From: Halorientalis persicus
Lineage (GTDB): Archaea; Halobacteriota; Halobacteria; Halobacteriales; Haloarculaceae
Length of the DNA stretch: 64,000 nt
NCBI RefSeq assembly: GCF_900110215.1
Contig: NZ_FOCX01000001.1
Location: forward strand, 268,892-332,891
Reading direction: 5' to 3'
The translations under genes and the position numbers were made by a program. The first letter of the stretch is position 1; every line of letters starts with the position of its first letter. A model generated the notes under the pieces. That model had not been told where the DNA came from. It did not search any database and saw only the letters and a program-made list of their open reading frames with translations. This document shows positions 8,445 to 17,711 of the stretch, piece by piece.

Positions 8445-10361
8445 TCAGATCACCCAGAAGGCCGCGACCGAGACCGTGAGCAGTGCGATGCTGTACTTGA
8501 GGCCGGCGTAGGCGCTGTCCTGGGACATCTTGCCGGCGATCATGCCGATACACACCGCTTGAACGAACGCCGAGTGGACCAGCGTGAGCCGGAACACGGT
8601 GACGTTGATCGCCGACAGGGTCGCCGGCAGGCGCGGGTCGCTCGTCGTGATCGTCTGGCCCACGTCGGCGACGGTCTGGAGGTAGAAGTCGTCGATGAGC
8701 AGGACGATCCCCAGATAGACGAGGAAGGCGACGACGGCCGCGGCGACGTAGCTCAACACCTCGGTAGTGCGGGCACGCCGGAACTCGCGATGGGTGCGAC
8801 TCGTCTCCGCGGCGATCGAGAGCACGCGGTCGAGGTCGCCGCTGGTCTCGTCAGCGTCGACGACCAGCCGGAGCGTTCGAGTCACGTCTCGCGTCCGCGC
8901 CCGCGCGGCCAGTCGCCGGAGCGCGGCCCGCGTGTCGGCGAACCACGCCACGTCGTTGTGGACCCGGGCCAGTTCGTCGCCGACCCGGCCGGTCGACCGG
9001 CGCGCGACGATGTCGATGGCTTCCGACAGCGGGATGCCCATGCGGTTGGCGCTCGCGACCGAGGAGAGCACGTCCGGGAATCGGTCGAGGATATACCGGA
9101 GTTCCCGCTCGCGGGCCTCGTACAGCATCGACACCGGGAGCGTGACGAGGACGAACGGCAGGACCGCCAACAGCCCCGTCGTCCGTGTCGGTGCGTCGTA
9201 GAACGCGGCGACGCTCGGTTCGACCACACCGGTCGCGACGAGGGCCACGACCAGCGTCGCCGCCACCGGAACGGAGACGATCAGCGACCGCATCGGATTC
9301 GCGGCCAGTTCCGGGATCGGGTTCAGCAGGCGGTCGCGGAACTTCTGGCGGCGCTTCTCGGCCTCGTACTCGGCGACGGCGGGATCGTCGGGCGTCTCCG
9401 GCGCGTCGCTCTGCCGGGGCAGGGTCCGCCGCCCCTGCGTGAACGGCGCGTTGAGCACGTCGAGCATGAGGTAGGCGAGCAACGACCCCAGCGGCAGGAC
9501 GACGTAGACGATGAGCATCGCCCCGTCGCCGGTTGGCGAGCCGAGGATGCCGATCACCATCAGCAGGATCAACAGGAACAGTGGCCCGGCGACCATCGCG
9601 ACGACGTAGATTTCCGCGAACAGCGAGAGCGTCCCCAGATACCGGTCCTGTGCCATGCGGGCCTCGCGGGCGTACTGGCCCCGCACCTCGTCGAGGAAGT
9701 CCGTCACGTTTCCCCCCGAGTCGATGATCGCCAGCAGGTCCTGGAGGAACTCGCTCAAGTTGTCGCTGGGCGTGGCGTCGGCGACCCGCTGGAGCGCGGT
9801 CAGGAAGTCCGCGCCGAAATACTCCATCTCGCGAGTCACCAGGTCGACCTCGCGGGCGGCCTCTCCGTAGATCGCCTCGGTCTCGGAGACCCGCCGGAGG
9901 ACCTCGACGGTGTTCATCCCGCCACTGGAGAGCGCGAACATATAGGTAATCACGTCCGGCAATAGGAGATCGATCTTGCGGCGGCGCTGTCGGGCCCGGT
10001 AGCGGGGCGCGTAGTACAGCCCGAACCACGTCGCCAGCCCGAACACCGCGCCGATGGCGGGCGGAACGACGAGACTCGCGACCAGTACCGACCCGAGCGG
10101 GCCGACGGCGAAGCCAGCGAAGACCGTCGCACCCAGGACCTGTGCGAGGCCGAGACCGACGAGAGCACCGATCAGCACGGCCGAGAGCGAGACGGTCGCG
10201 ACGCGGGCGAGGTAGGCGTCGACGGTCGTCGGCATCCGCGCCCGGTTGAGGTCGGTCCGGAGGTCGACGTGGCGCTCCCGGCGCGCACGGAAGAACTCCC
10301 GGAGCCACCGGGCGGCCGGCACGAAGCGCCCGGTCTCGCTGGGCTGTGGTTCCTCAGTCAT
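8445..10361 (-). CDS. Type IV pilus/secretion membrane platform protein (GspF/TadC/ArlJ family)
   Basis: 638 residues from the ATG at 10361 (MTEEPQPSETGRF), which overlaps the end of the ATPase gene by 8 bp. The protein has two T2SSF-type cytoplasmic four-helix domains (around residues 110-230 and 420-540), each followed by groups of hydrophobic helices, for about nine transmembrane segments. This is the doubled arrangement of archaeal ArlJ/PilC-like platforms. It should sit in the cytoplasmic membrane, couple to the ATPase encoded upstream and support assembly of pilin-like subunits. No archaellin genes or chemotaxis genes are nearby, so a pilus or secretion role is more likely than motility. 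Confidence 0.9.
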   Translation of the reverse strand: MTEEPQPSETGRFVPAARWLREFFRARRERHVDLRTDLNRARMPTTVDAYLARVATVSLSAVLIGALVGLGLAQVLGATVFAGFAVGPLGSVLVASLVVPPAIGAVFGLATWFGLYYAPRYRARQRRRKIDLLLPDVITYMFALSSGGMNTVEVLRRVSETEAIYGEAAREVDLVTREMEYFGADFLTALQRVADATPSDNLSEFLQDLLAIIDSGGNVTDFLDEVRGQYAREARMAQDRYLGTLSLFAEIYVVAMVAGPLFLLILLMVIGILGSPTGDGAMLIVYVVLPLGSLLAYLMLDVLNAPFTQGRRTLPRQSDAPETPDDPAVAEYEAEKRRQKFRDRLLNPIPELAANPMRSLIVSVPVAATLVVALVATGVVEPSVAAFYDAPTRTTGLLAVLPFVLVTLPVSMLYEARERELRYILDRFPDVLSSVASANRMGIPLSEAIDIVARRSTGRVGDELARVHNDVAWFADTRAALRRLAARARTRDVTRTLRLVVDADETSGDLDRVLSIAAETSRTHREFRRARTTEVLSYVAAAVVAFLVYLGIVLLIDDFYLQTVADVGQTITTSDPRLPATLSAINVTVFRLTLVHSAFVQAVCIGMIAGKMSQDSAYAGLKYSIALLTVSVAAFWVI

Positions 10362-12123
10362 CCGTCCCGAGTTCGGAAAGGGTCCCGTCTTCGACTCGTT
10401 CGAGCACCGCATCGGGGTCGCGGTCGTACCGCCACAGCACCGCGCTCACCGTCTCGTAGTCGGCGACGTCCTCGGTCACCATGTGCCGGAGGAGGCGCTC
10501 GCGACGGCCGAGTTCGGCCGACAGGTCCGCCTCGTCCCAGCCGCGCATCTGCATCACCTCCCGGAGTTTGCCCGAGGGCTCGACCGACGCCATCTCGTCG
10601 TCGCCGGGTTGCCACTCGTAGACGTCCCGCACTTCGGTGCCGCCGTCGGGGTCGCGGAAGAACTCCGAGATACCGACGTTCCGGCGAACCCGCCGGTCGC
10701 CGAGGAACAGTTGCCGCTGGATCGCCACGATGTCCAGTTCCCGGACCATCTGTTCCGGGACCGAGAGCGGCGGGTTCTGGAGCCGCGAGAGCACGGTCTC
10801 GGTCGAGTCGGCGTGCATCGTCGTGTAGGCGGTGTGGCCGGTCGCCATCGCCTGGAAGAAGGCGAGCGCCACGTCCTGCTCGGTGCGGATCTCCCCGACC
10901 AGCAGGTACTCCGGGCGCTGCCGGAGCGCGGCCTGGAGGAGTTCGTACATCCCGATCTCGCCCCGGCCGCCCTCGAATCCCTCGCGGGTGACGCTCTGGA
11001 TCCAGTTGTCGTGGGGGAGCGTGATCTCCCGAGTGTCCTCGATGGAGATTACCTTGCTCTTGCGCGGGACGAACATCGAGACGGCGTTCATCGAGGTGGT
11101 CTTGCCGGAGGCGGTCCCGCCGGCGAAGATCAACGAGAGGTTGTTCTCGATGGCCAGCCAGAGGTAGGTCATCGTCTCCACCGAGAAGGTGCCCCACTGG
11201 ATCAGGTCGATCGGCGTGAGCGGCACCTCCGCGAACCGTCGGATCGTGAAGTTCGACCCCCGGGAGCTCACTTCCTCGCCCAGCGTCATCTGGATGCGTG
11301 AGCCCTCGGGGAGGCTGGCGTCGACCATCGGTTCGGCGACGGAGATGTGCTTGTCGCTGCGCTGGGCCAGTCGGATGATGAGCGAGTTGAGCGCCTCGCG
11401 GTCGAACCGGACGTTCGTCTCCAGGTCGCGGTACCCCCGGTGGTAGACGTATACGGGGACGTTCGTCCCGTCACAGGAGATGTCCTCCAGCTGGCGGTCG
11501 CGCATGAGGGGATCGACTGCGTCGTAGCCCAGCAGGTCCCGGGTGATGTAGTAGTGGACCTTGTGGATCGACCCCGGGTCCGCGTCGGCGGCGTAGCGGT
11601 TGGCCAGCCCGGCCAGTTCCCGCGAGAGCGTCTCCTCGGGGTCGTCCTCCCGGGGGACGTGCAGGAGGACCTCGCGCAGTTCCGTGATCATGTCCGCCCG
11701 GAAGTGTTGCTCGAACGTCGAGAGCGTCGGCTCGACGACGTGGTAGCGCTCGTCGTTCTCCCGTTCGTCCTCGATGATCGAGACGTACGCGAAGGGTTTG
11801 TTCACCCAGTAGCGTTCCAGTTCGCCGTACCGGTCGGCGTACCCGAAGTCGAAAAACGAGTCCCGGAGGAACGATTCGTCCGGTTGCGGCGCGACGAGAT
11901 CGGTCGCCGAGTCGAAATGTTCGATCAGGTCGGCTGTGATCTCGTCCCGGGGATCGCCCGGCGTCGTGACGGCCGGTTCCTCGGTCGCGACGCGCATCGG
12001 CTCGTCGCCTTCGGGCGGCCGTGGCGGCCCTGCGGAGGTCTCGTCCAGCACCGTCTCCTCGGTCTCGACCCGCGACGACCAGTCGACCGCCTCGTGTTCG
12101 TCGCCCTGGCCGGAATCCGACAT
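10354..12123 (-). CDS. Type II/IV secretion system ATPase (GspE/VirB11/PilB family)
   Basis: 589 residues. Walker A GGTASGKTT is at 335-343, with the Walker B/Asp-box region RPEYLLVGEIRTEQDVALAF near 400-420 and the His box ATGHTAYTTMHADS after it. The acidic N-terminal 80 residues are probably disordered. Family length for haloarchaeal secretion ATPases is about 550-900 residues. It powers subunit extrusion through the platform protein encoded immediately downstream with an 8-bp overlap. First gene of a three-gene operon; upstream sequence toward 12213 is short (89 bp) and should hold its promoter. Confidence 0.95.
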   Translation of the reverse strand: MSDSGQGDEHEAVDWSSRVETEETVLDETSAGPPRPPEGDEPMRVATEEPAVTTPGDPRDEITADLIEHFDSATDLVAPQPDESFLRDSFFDFGYADRYGELERYWVNKPFAYVSIIEDERENDERYHVVEPTLSTFEQHFRADMITELREVLLHVPREDDPEETLSRELAGLANRYAADADPGSIHKVHYYITRDLLGYDAVDPLMRDRQLEDISCDGTNVPVYVYHRGYRDLETNVRFDREALNSLIIRLAQRSDKHISVAEPMVDASLPEGSRIQMTLGEEVSSRGSNFTIRRFAEVPLTPIDLIQWGTFSVETMTYLWLAIENNLSLIFAGGTASGKTTSMNAVSMFVPRKSKVISIEDTREITLPHDNWIQSVTREGFEGGRGEIGMYELLQAALRQRPEYLLVGEIRTEQDVALAFFQAMATGHTAYTTMHADSTETVLSRLQNPPLSVPEQMVRELDIVAIQRQLFLGDRRVRRNVGISEFFRDPDGGTEVRDVYEWQPGDDEMASVEPSGKLREVMQMRGWDEADLSAELGRRERLLRHMVTEDVADYETVSAVLWRYDRDPDAVLERVEDGTLSELGTDD

Positions 12124-12212
12124 GTGAATACTCCGTGTTGTCGGCGCAAAGACGGTTAAGCTTTCAGGGTGAGACGCCGGTCGAATCTGGGAGGGCGAGA
12201 CCGTGGTGGCCG

Positions 12213-12791
12213 TCAGTCAGCCAGGAACGCCGCGACCGACTCGCCGATCCGGTCGACCTGGCCCGCGAAGAAGTGGTCACCGGAAATCGATTCTACCGTG
12301 TCCCCGCGCTCGCGTGCGCGCTCGACCACTGGTTCCCAGCTCACGGTCCCGTCTCGCTCGCCGTAGCAAATCTGGACGGGACAGGAAAGCGTTTCGAGGG
12401 CCGCCACCGTGTCCTCGTCACCGAGCGTCGCGGGGGGCGCGAGGACGGAGACGGCGGCCGGCTCCGACTCGGCCGCCGCCAGCAAGGCGACGCCGGCACC
12501 GAAGCTGTAGCCGAAAAGCGCCACACTGTCGTAGCGGTCCCGCGCCGACGCGAGGACGTTCAGCGCGTCCCGGCGTTCCCCCGCGCCCTCGTCCCAGGGC
12601 CCGTAGTCGAACCGCAGGCAAGCCACGCCACGGTCGGCCAGCGCCTCACCCACGGCGCGCAGGCGGGGGTCCGACCGGGTACCACCCATCTGCGGGTGTG
12701 GCGGGCAGGCGACGACGGCCCGGTCGGCGTCGGGCGTGTCGACGGTGACCTGGACTGTGCGGTCGCCGTCGAGACGAAGTTCCTCGCTCAC
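12213..12791 (-). CDS. Alpha/beta hydrolase, dienelactone-hydrolase-like
   Basis: 192 residues, a compact alpha/beta hydrolase. The nucleophile elbow GYSFGAG places Ser96, an acid residue is likely in the VQICYGERDGTVSW region, and the catalytic His is in SGDHFFAG near residue 173. The N-terminal strand motif HPQMGGTRSDPRLRAV resembles the COG2945 group of predicted hydrolases. The substrate is unknown; esters of small molecules are typical. Divergent from the PspA gene with about 53 bp between starts. Confidence 0.85.
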   Translation of the reverse strand: MSEELRLDGDRTVQVTVDTPDADRAVVACPPHPQMGGTRSDPRLRAVGEALADRGVACLRFDYGPWDEGAGERRDALNVLASARDRYDSVALFGYSFGAGVALLAAAESEPAAVSVLAPPATLGDEDTVAALETLSCPVQICYGERDGTVSWEPVVERARERGDTVESISGDHFFAGQVDRIGESVAAFLAD

Positions 12792-12844
12792 GGGTCAGCG
12801 TCGGGGTGTCGGAGTTTTAAGGGCAGCGGTCACCTAAGGCAGGT

Positions 12845-13705
12845 ATGGGCATCCTCTCGCGCGCCTCCTACATCGTCCGCTCGAAGGTCAACGGGCTCCT
12901 CAACAGGGCCGAAGACCCCTCGGAGACGCTAGATTACTCCTACGAGCAGATGCGCGACGAACTCCAGAACGTCAAGCAGGGCATCGCCGATCTGACGACC
13001 CAGAAGAAACGGCTGGAGATCCAGCAGCGCCGCCTCGAGGAGAACGTCGAGAAGCACAACGACCAGGCCCGCGAGGCCGTCCGGCAGGACCGGGAGGACC
13101 TCGCGCGCCGGGCGCTGGAGAAGAAAAAACAGAAGATGAACCAGATCGAGGATCTGGAGAGCCAGATCCAGGACCTCCAGCGCCAGCAAGACCAGTTGAT
13201 CGAGAAAAAGGACGAACTCCAGAACCGGATCGAGCAGTTCCGCACGAAAAAGGAGACGATGAAAGCCCGCTACAAGGCCGCCGAGGCCTCCAACCGCGTC
13301 TCCGAGGCGATGACCGGGGCCGGCGACGAGATGGAAGACGTGGGCCGAGCCATCCAGCGGGCCGAGGAACGCACCGAGGAGATGGAAGCGCGCTCGGCCG
13401 CGATGGACGAACTCCAGGAGAGCGGTGCCTTCGAGGACGCCATGAGCGACAAGGACCAGCTGGACCGGGAACTCGAAGAGATCCGGACCACGGGCGAGGT
13501 CGACGCCGAGCTCGACACGATCAAAGCAGAGATGGGGAAAGACGGGGACGAGACCGAAGGCGAGACGGCCGACACGGAGGCCGACACCGAGACAGCCGAT
13601 CTCGATCCGGCAGATGTCGAGCCGGCAGAGACCGAGGAGACGGATGTCAGCGACGCGGAACTCGACGCCGAACTCGAAGAGCTGAAAGAAGAGGAAAAGA
13701 ACTGA
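12845..13705 (+). CDS. PspA/IM30 (Vipp1) family membrane-stress protein
   Basis: 286 residues. The start MGILSRASYIVRSKVNGLLN is the amphipathic helix typical of the family, followed by DPSETLDYSYEQMRDELQ and long coiled-coil helices to about residue 190. The C-terminal 80 residues are extremely acidic (Glu/Asp/Ala/Thr repeats), an extension seen in haloarchaeal members. PspA/ESCRT-III-like proteins polymerise on membranes and protect against leakage or envelope stress. No PspF-like regulator is present; the neighbouring membrane protein at 13778 is co-directional 72 bp downstream and may be functionally linked. Confidence 0.93.
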   Translation: MGILSRASYIVRSKVNGLLNRAEDPSETLDYSYEQMRDELQNVKQGIADLTTQKKRLEIQQRRLEENVEKHNDQAREAVRQDREDLARRALEKKKQKMNQIEDLESQIQDLQRQQDQLIEKKDELQNRIEQFRTKKETMKARYKAAEASNRVSEAMTGAGDEMEDVGRAIQRAEERTEEMEARSAAMDELQESGAFEDAMSDKDQLDRELEEIRTTGEVDAELDTIKAEMGKDGDETEGETADTEADTETADLDPADVEPAETEETDVSDAELDAELEELKEEEKN

Positions 13706-13777
13706 CCGAGCCGAGACGGGCGCGAGTTCTCGACCACAGTCCCTCACTGATTTCCGGATTCGGGTAGACACTGGCGT

Positions 13778-14812
13778 ATGGACCGAAACGCCGGCACGGA
13801 CGCGGACGCCCGTGGGGACCGCGACACGATGCGCGGGCGGGTCCCGGGCAACCGACTGAAGCTGTGGCTGTTGCTCGAAGCGAAGCGGTGGCACGTCGCG
13901 ACCGTCGTCCTCGGACTGGTGTTTGCCAGTCTGGTGGTCGTCGGGGCGGTCGATCCGGTGTCGCTGGGCAGCGTACTCGGGTCGGCCGACCCCGTCGAGA
14001 CGGTGTTTCAGGCGCTGGTCACCGCGATCATCACCGGCGTCACGCTGGTCGTCACGATCAACCAGCTCGTCCTCTCACAGGAACTGGGGCCCTTGGGCGA
14101 CCAGTACGAGCGTATGCAGGGATCGCTGGACACCCGACGCAGGATCGAGTCGGAGCTGGGGCTGGACGTCGCGCCGGCCAACCCCGCCGCGTTCCTGCGT
14201 GCGATCGTGGACGTCGTCCACGACCGGAGCGACGCGCTCGCGGCCGCGGACGTGTCCGACCCGGAGGTTGCCGACCGGATCGAGTCGTTCACCGGGAGCG
14301 TCACCGACAACGCGACGTTGGTCAGCGACCAGCTCGCCGACGCCGAGTTCGGGACCTTCGCGGTGGTCTCCGCGGCGCTGAACTTCAACTACTCCGGGAA
14401 AATATACGAGGCTCGACGACTGTGGACCACGGACGCCGACGCCCTGAGCGAGGACGCCGACGACGCCTTCGAGGAGTTACTCGACGCGCTGGAGTTGTTC
14501 GGTCCGGCACGGGAACACGTCAAGACGCTGTATTTCCAGTGGGAACTGATCGACCTCTCGCGAGTGCTCCTGTACTCGGCACTGCCGGCGCTCGTCGTCG
14601 CGGTGTCGATGATCGTCTACTTCGACGAGGGGATGGCCTCGTGGTCGGTGCTGGGCGTCGGTGGCCCGGTCTGGGTCACGAGCGCCGCAGTGACGGTCGC
14701 GCTGGTGCCGTTCGTCTTCCTGATCGTGTACGTCCTCCGGATCGCGACCGTGGCCAAGCGGACGCTGGCTATCGGCCCGTTCGTCCTCCGCGGGACCGAG
14801 GACGAGTTCTAG
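13778..14812 (+). CDS. Conserved haloarchaeal four-helix membrane protein
   Basis: 344 residues; no named family recognised. Hydrophobic helices lie near residues 40-60 and 75-92 ([20 protein letters not shown]) and again near 265-285 and 295-320, with a soluble alpha-helical domain of about 170 residues between the pairs. The motif [19 protein letters not shown] after helix 2 looks conserved. The first 25 residues are charged and cytoplasmic. The layout suggests a membrane sensor or structural protein rather than a transporter. Its stop codon overlaps the stop of convergent thrS by 3 bp. Confidence 0.7.
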   Translation: MDRNAGTDADARGDRDTMRGRVPGNRLKLWLLLEAKRWHVATVVLGLVFASLVVVGAVDPVSLGSVLGSADPVETVFQALVTAIITGVTLVVTINQLVLSQELGPLGDQYERMQGSLDTRRRIESELGLDVAPANPAAFLRAIVDVVHDRSDALAAADVSDPEVADRIESFTGSVTDNATLVSDQLADAEFGTFAVVSAALNFNYSGKIYEARRLWTTDADALSEDADDAFEELLDALELFGPAREHVKTLYFQWELIDLSRVLLYSALPALVVAVSMIVYFDEGMASWSVLGVGGPVWVTSAAVTVALVPFVFLIVYVLRIATVAKRTLAIGPFVLRGTEDEF

Positions 14813-16734
14813 TCGTCCAGGAAGTCCGGTTCGATCCGCTGTTGACCCACCTCGTCGTCGAGGTGCTCGCGGAAGGCCGTCGGGTCCACGTCGTTTGCCT
14901 CGCGTTCTTTCCGGTCGCGCACGGAGATGGTCCCCGAACTCTCCTCGTCGTCGCCGAGGATGAGCATATACGGCACCAGATCCTCGTGGGCCTGGCGAAT
15001 CTTCTTCTTGACCGTCCAGGACCGCTCCTCGATGGTCACGCGGTAGTCGCCGAGTTCGCGTTTGATCTCCTCGGCGTAGGGGATGTGGTCGTCGCTGATC
15101 GGGAGGATCCGGACCTGCTCGGGCGCGAGCCAGGTGGGGAACTTCCCGTTGTAGTGTTCGGTGAGGACCATGAAAAAGCGCTCGTAGGAGCCATAGAGCG
15201 CGCGGTGGATCATCACCGGCCGGTGTTCCTCGTTGTCCTCGCCGACGTAGGTCAGGTCGAACCGCTCGGGCATATTGAAGTCCAGCTGGACCGTCGGCCC
15301 GTCCCAGTCCCGCCCCAGCGCGTCCTCGAAGGCGAAGTCGATCTTCGGGCCGTAGAAGGCCCCGTCGCCGTCCTCGACGACGTACTCCATGTCGGCCGAA
15401 TCCAGGACCGATTCGAGCTGAGACTCGGCGCGCTCCCAGATCTCGTCGCTCCCGACGGACTTGTCGGGTCGGGTGGCGAACTGCACGGTGTAGTCCAGCT
15501 GGAAGGTGTCGAGGATGTCGAGGATGATGTCGATGATCGCCTCGACCTCGTCTTCGATCTGGTCCGGGCGGACGAACAGGTGGCCGTCGTCGATGGTGAA
15601 CGACCAGACCCGCGAGAGCCCGGAGAGTTCCCCGCGCTGTTCCTTGCGGTAGACCTTGCCGTCCTCGAAGTACCGCACCGGGAGGTCACGATAGGACCAC
15701 TGCCCCTGATCGAAGATGGTCGCGTGACCGGGGCAGTTCATGGGCTTCAGTCCGTACTCCTCGTCGTTCACGTCCAGCAGGAACATATCGTCGACGTAGT
15801 TCTCGTAGTGGCCGGACTTCTTCCAGAGTTCGGTCCGGAAGACGTGGGGCGTCTCGACCTCGCGGTAGTCGTTCTCCCGGTTGAGGCCGGCCACGTAGTC
15901 CGAGAGTTCGTTCAGGATCGTCTTCCCGTTCGGATGGTAGAGCGGCAGGCCCGGGCCCGTCGTCTCGTCGATGGAAAAGAGGTCCATCTCCTGGCCGATC
16001 TTGCGGTGGTCCCGTTCCTGGGCCTTCCGGCGCTGTTCGAGGAACTCCTCGAGTTCGTCCTCGGAGGGGAAGGCGGTGCCGTAGACGCGGGTGAGCATCT
16101 CGTTGTCCTCCTCGCCGCGCCAGTACGCGCCGGAGATCTCAAGCAGGGAGAACCCGCCGATCTCTCCCGTGGACTCGACGTGGGGGCCCTGACAGAGGTC
16201 GTAGAACTCGCCCTGCTGGTAGAACTGGACGGGGTCCTCGCCGGCGGCCTCGTCCTCGAGGATCTCCTGTTTGAAACGGTTGTCCCCGTACCGATCGAGG
16301 GCTTCCTCGCGGGGTACCATGTCCCGCTCGATATCGAGGTCGTCCTCGATGATGTTCTGGGCTTCCTCCTCGATGGCTTCGAGATCGTCCTCGTCCAGTT
16401 CGACGCCGGCGATGTCGTAGTAGAAGCCGTCGTCGGTCCAGGGGCCGATGGTGAGTTTTGCCTCGGGGAAGAGCCGCTCCAGCGCCTGTGCGAACACGTG
16501 GGCCGCGGAGTGACGCAACACGTCGAGATACTCGTCGGCACTCGGTGTAACGATCTCTACGTCCACGTCGTCCTCGATGGGGGCGTGCTTGTCGACGAGT
16601 TCGCCGTCGACGACCCCGGCGACGGTGTCCCGACCCAATCCCGGTCCGATTTCGAACGCGACGTCCTCGACCGTCGACCCCTGCTCCATCTCGAGGGTCG
16701 ACCCGTCGGGGAGCGTGACCGTGACCTCGCTCAT
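14809..16734 (-). CDS. thrS: Threonine--tRNA ligase
   Basis: 641 residues from the ATG at 16734 ([19 protein letters not shown]); the upstream extension to 16797 is not family sequence. Order: TGS domain (1-60), the bacterial-type N2 editing domain with [11 protein letters not shown] (HxxxH motif) and the later Cys/His site, then the class II catalytic core with motif 2 around [15 protein letters not shown], and the zinc-binding MNCPGH. The C-terminal anticodon-binding domain starts near [14 protein letters not shown]. It charges tRNA-Thr. Complete, of bacterial-type architecture as in other haloarchaea. Confidence 0.98.
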   Translation of the reverse strand: MSEVTVTLPDGSTLEMEQGSTVEDVAFEIGPGLGRDTVAGVVDGELVDKHAPIEDDVDVEIVTPSADEYLDVLRHSAAHVFAQALERLFPEAKLTIGPWTDDGFYYDIAGVELDEDDLEAIEEEAQNIIEDDLDIERDMVPREEALDRYGDNRFKQEILEDEAAGEDPVQFYQQGEFYDLCQGPHVESTGEIGGFSLLEISGAYWRGEEDNEMLTRVYGTAFPSEDELEEFLEQRRKAQERDHRKIGQEMDLFSIDETTGPGLPLYHPNGKTILNELSDYVAGLNRENDYREVETPHVFRTELWKKSGHYENYVDDMFLLDVNDEEYGLKPMNCPGHATIFDQGQWSYRDLPVRYFEDGKVYRKEQRGELSGLSRVWSFTIDDGHLFVRPDQIEDEVEAIIDIILDILDTFQLDYTVQFATRPDKSVGSDEIWERAESQLESVLDSADMEYVVEDGDGAFYGPKIDFAFEDALGRDWDGPTVQLDFNMPERFDLTYVGEDNEEHRPVMIHRALYGSYERFFMVLTEHYNGKFPTWLAPEQVRILPISDDHIPYAEEIKRELGDYRVTIEERSWTVKKKIRQAHEDLVPYMLILGDDEESSGTISVRDRKEREANDVDPTAFREHLDDEVGQQRIEPDFLDD

Positions 16735-16820
16735 ACCCGTGGCAAGTCGGCACCGCGGGATAAGTGTATTGAGAACCGGGCGACAGTTCGGCGTCACCGA
16801 CCCGACAGCCGCCGACGCGA

Positions 16821-17543
16821 TCAGGACTCGACGGGGCGTTCGGCCGTCGGATCGTCGATCCGGTCGGCGAGTTTCGTCCCGAGGCGGCGGTAGGCCTGTG
16901 CGGCGTAACTGTCCGGCGAATTGACCACGAGCGGTTCGTCCGCGGTCGCCACGTCGTCCTGGGGCACCACGCCCAGGATCTCCTCGTCCAGTTCGTCGCC
17001 GACCGCGGACACGTCGATGTCGTCACGCACCTTCGTCAGGACGGCACCGACGATCGACCCGTCGACGCGCTCGGCCAGGTCGCCGACCTTCTTGGCGTCG
17101 GTCAGCGACACGTCGTCGGGCGTCGTCACGAGGACGATCCCGTCGGACATTCCCGCCGGCACCAGCGTCTCGTGGGAGAGCCCCGCGCCCGTGTCGACGA
17201 CGACCGCCTCGTAGGAGCGCTGGAGCGCGCGCAAGACCGGCCGGAGGTTCGACGGATCGGCCTCCGCGAACGACTCCAGCGTGCCCCGTCCAGCCAGCAC
17301 CGACACACCCTTCGGCCCCTCGGCGATGGCCTCGCCCAGCTCGGCATCGCCGGCCAGCACGTCGTGGAGGCGCGGTTCGTGATCGAGCCCGAGCAGTTCG
17401 CTCAGGTTCGTCATCCCCAGATCCGCGTCCACCACGACCGTCCGCCGGCCCGCGTCCTGCAGTGCGATGGCCGTGTTGACAGCCGTCGTCGTCTTGCCCA
17501 CACCACCCTTGCCGCCCGCAACCGTGTACACGTCCCCAGCCAT
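16821..17543 (-). CDS. MinD/ParA-family ATPase
   Basis: 240 residues. Deviant Walker [11 protein letters not shown] lies near residues 12-21, with switch [15 protein letters not shown] and Walker B-like [14 protein letters not shown]. The C-terminus ([20 protein letters not shown]) has no obvious amphipathic membrane-targeting helix. Haloarchaea carry several MinD paralogues; those tested affect positioning of surface structures or chemoreceptors rather than FtsZ. No MinE, ParB or cargo gene is adjacent. Divergent from gshA. Confidence 0.88.
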   Translation of the reverse strand: MAGDVYTVAGGKGGVGKTTTAVNTAIALQDAGRRTVVVDADLGMTNLSELLGLDHEPRLHDVLAGDAELGEAIAEGPKGVSVLAGRGTLESFAEADPSNLRPVLRALQRSYEAVVVDTGAGLSHETLVPAGMSDGIVLVTTPDDVSLTDAKKVGDLAERVDGSIVGAVLTKVRDDIDVSAVGDELDEEILGVVPQDDVATADEPLVVNSPDSYAAQAYRRLGTKLADRIDDPTAERPVES

Positions 17544-17567
17544 GATTTATCGACAATACCTTCCGAT

Positions 17568-17582
17568 ACCTCAAATAAATAT
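17568..17582 (-). promoter_or_regulatory. TATA element for the minD-like gene
   Basis: On the minus strand GATATTTATTTGAGG lies 25-39 nt before the ATG at 17543, consistent with a short-leader promoter. A second AT-rich block, TTTTAAATAA at 17602-17611, may serve the divergent gshA gene with a longer leader. Confidence 0.55.
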
Positions 17583-17711
17583 CGCGGGTGAAAGATGGTG
17601 TTTTAAATAACGTAGGGGTGAAACGTGTTCGGCTTCCACGGTCGGGGTGCCGGTTCGAGGGGCGCGGACAATCCGCAACACTGAATCCGTCGCTCCCGGG
17701 AGTCATTGGCA

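Noticed and set aside
13864-16893. 1009-codon plus-strand open frame, and similar very long frames elsewhere (5109-6641, 8043-9965, 28658-30652, 32915-35638, 59817-61712)
   Set aside because: They lie antisense or out of frame over well-identified genes (thrS, pyrG, the platform protein, gatD, the TrkA-C and K+ channel genes, the pentapeptide-repeat channel). High GC at third codon positions removes stop codons in these frames; their residues are Arg/Gly/Val-rich with no domain.
17544-17711. Possible tRNA because of a GGTTCGA-like motif near 17653
   Set aside because: The surrounding bases cannot form an acceptor or anticodon stem; only the T-loop-like string is present.
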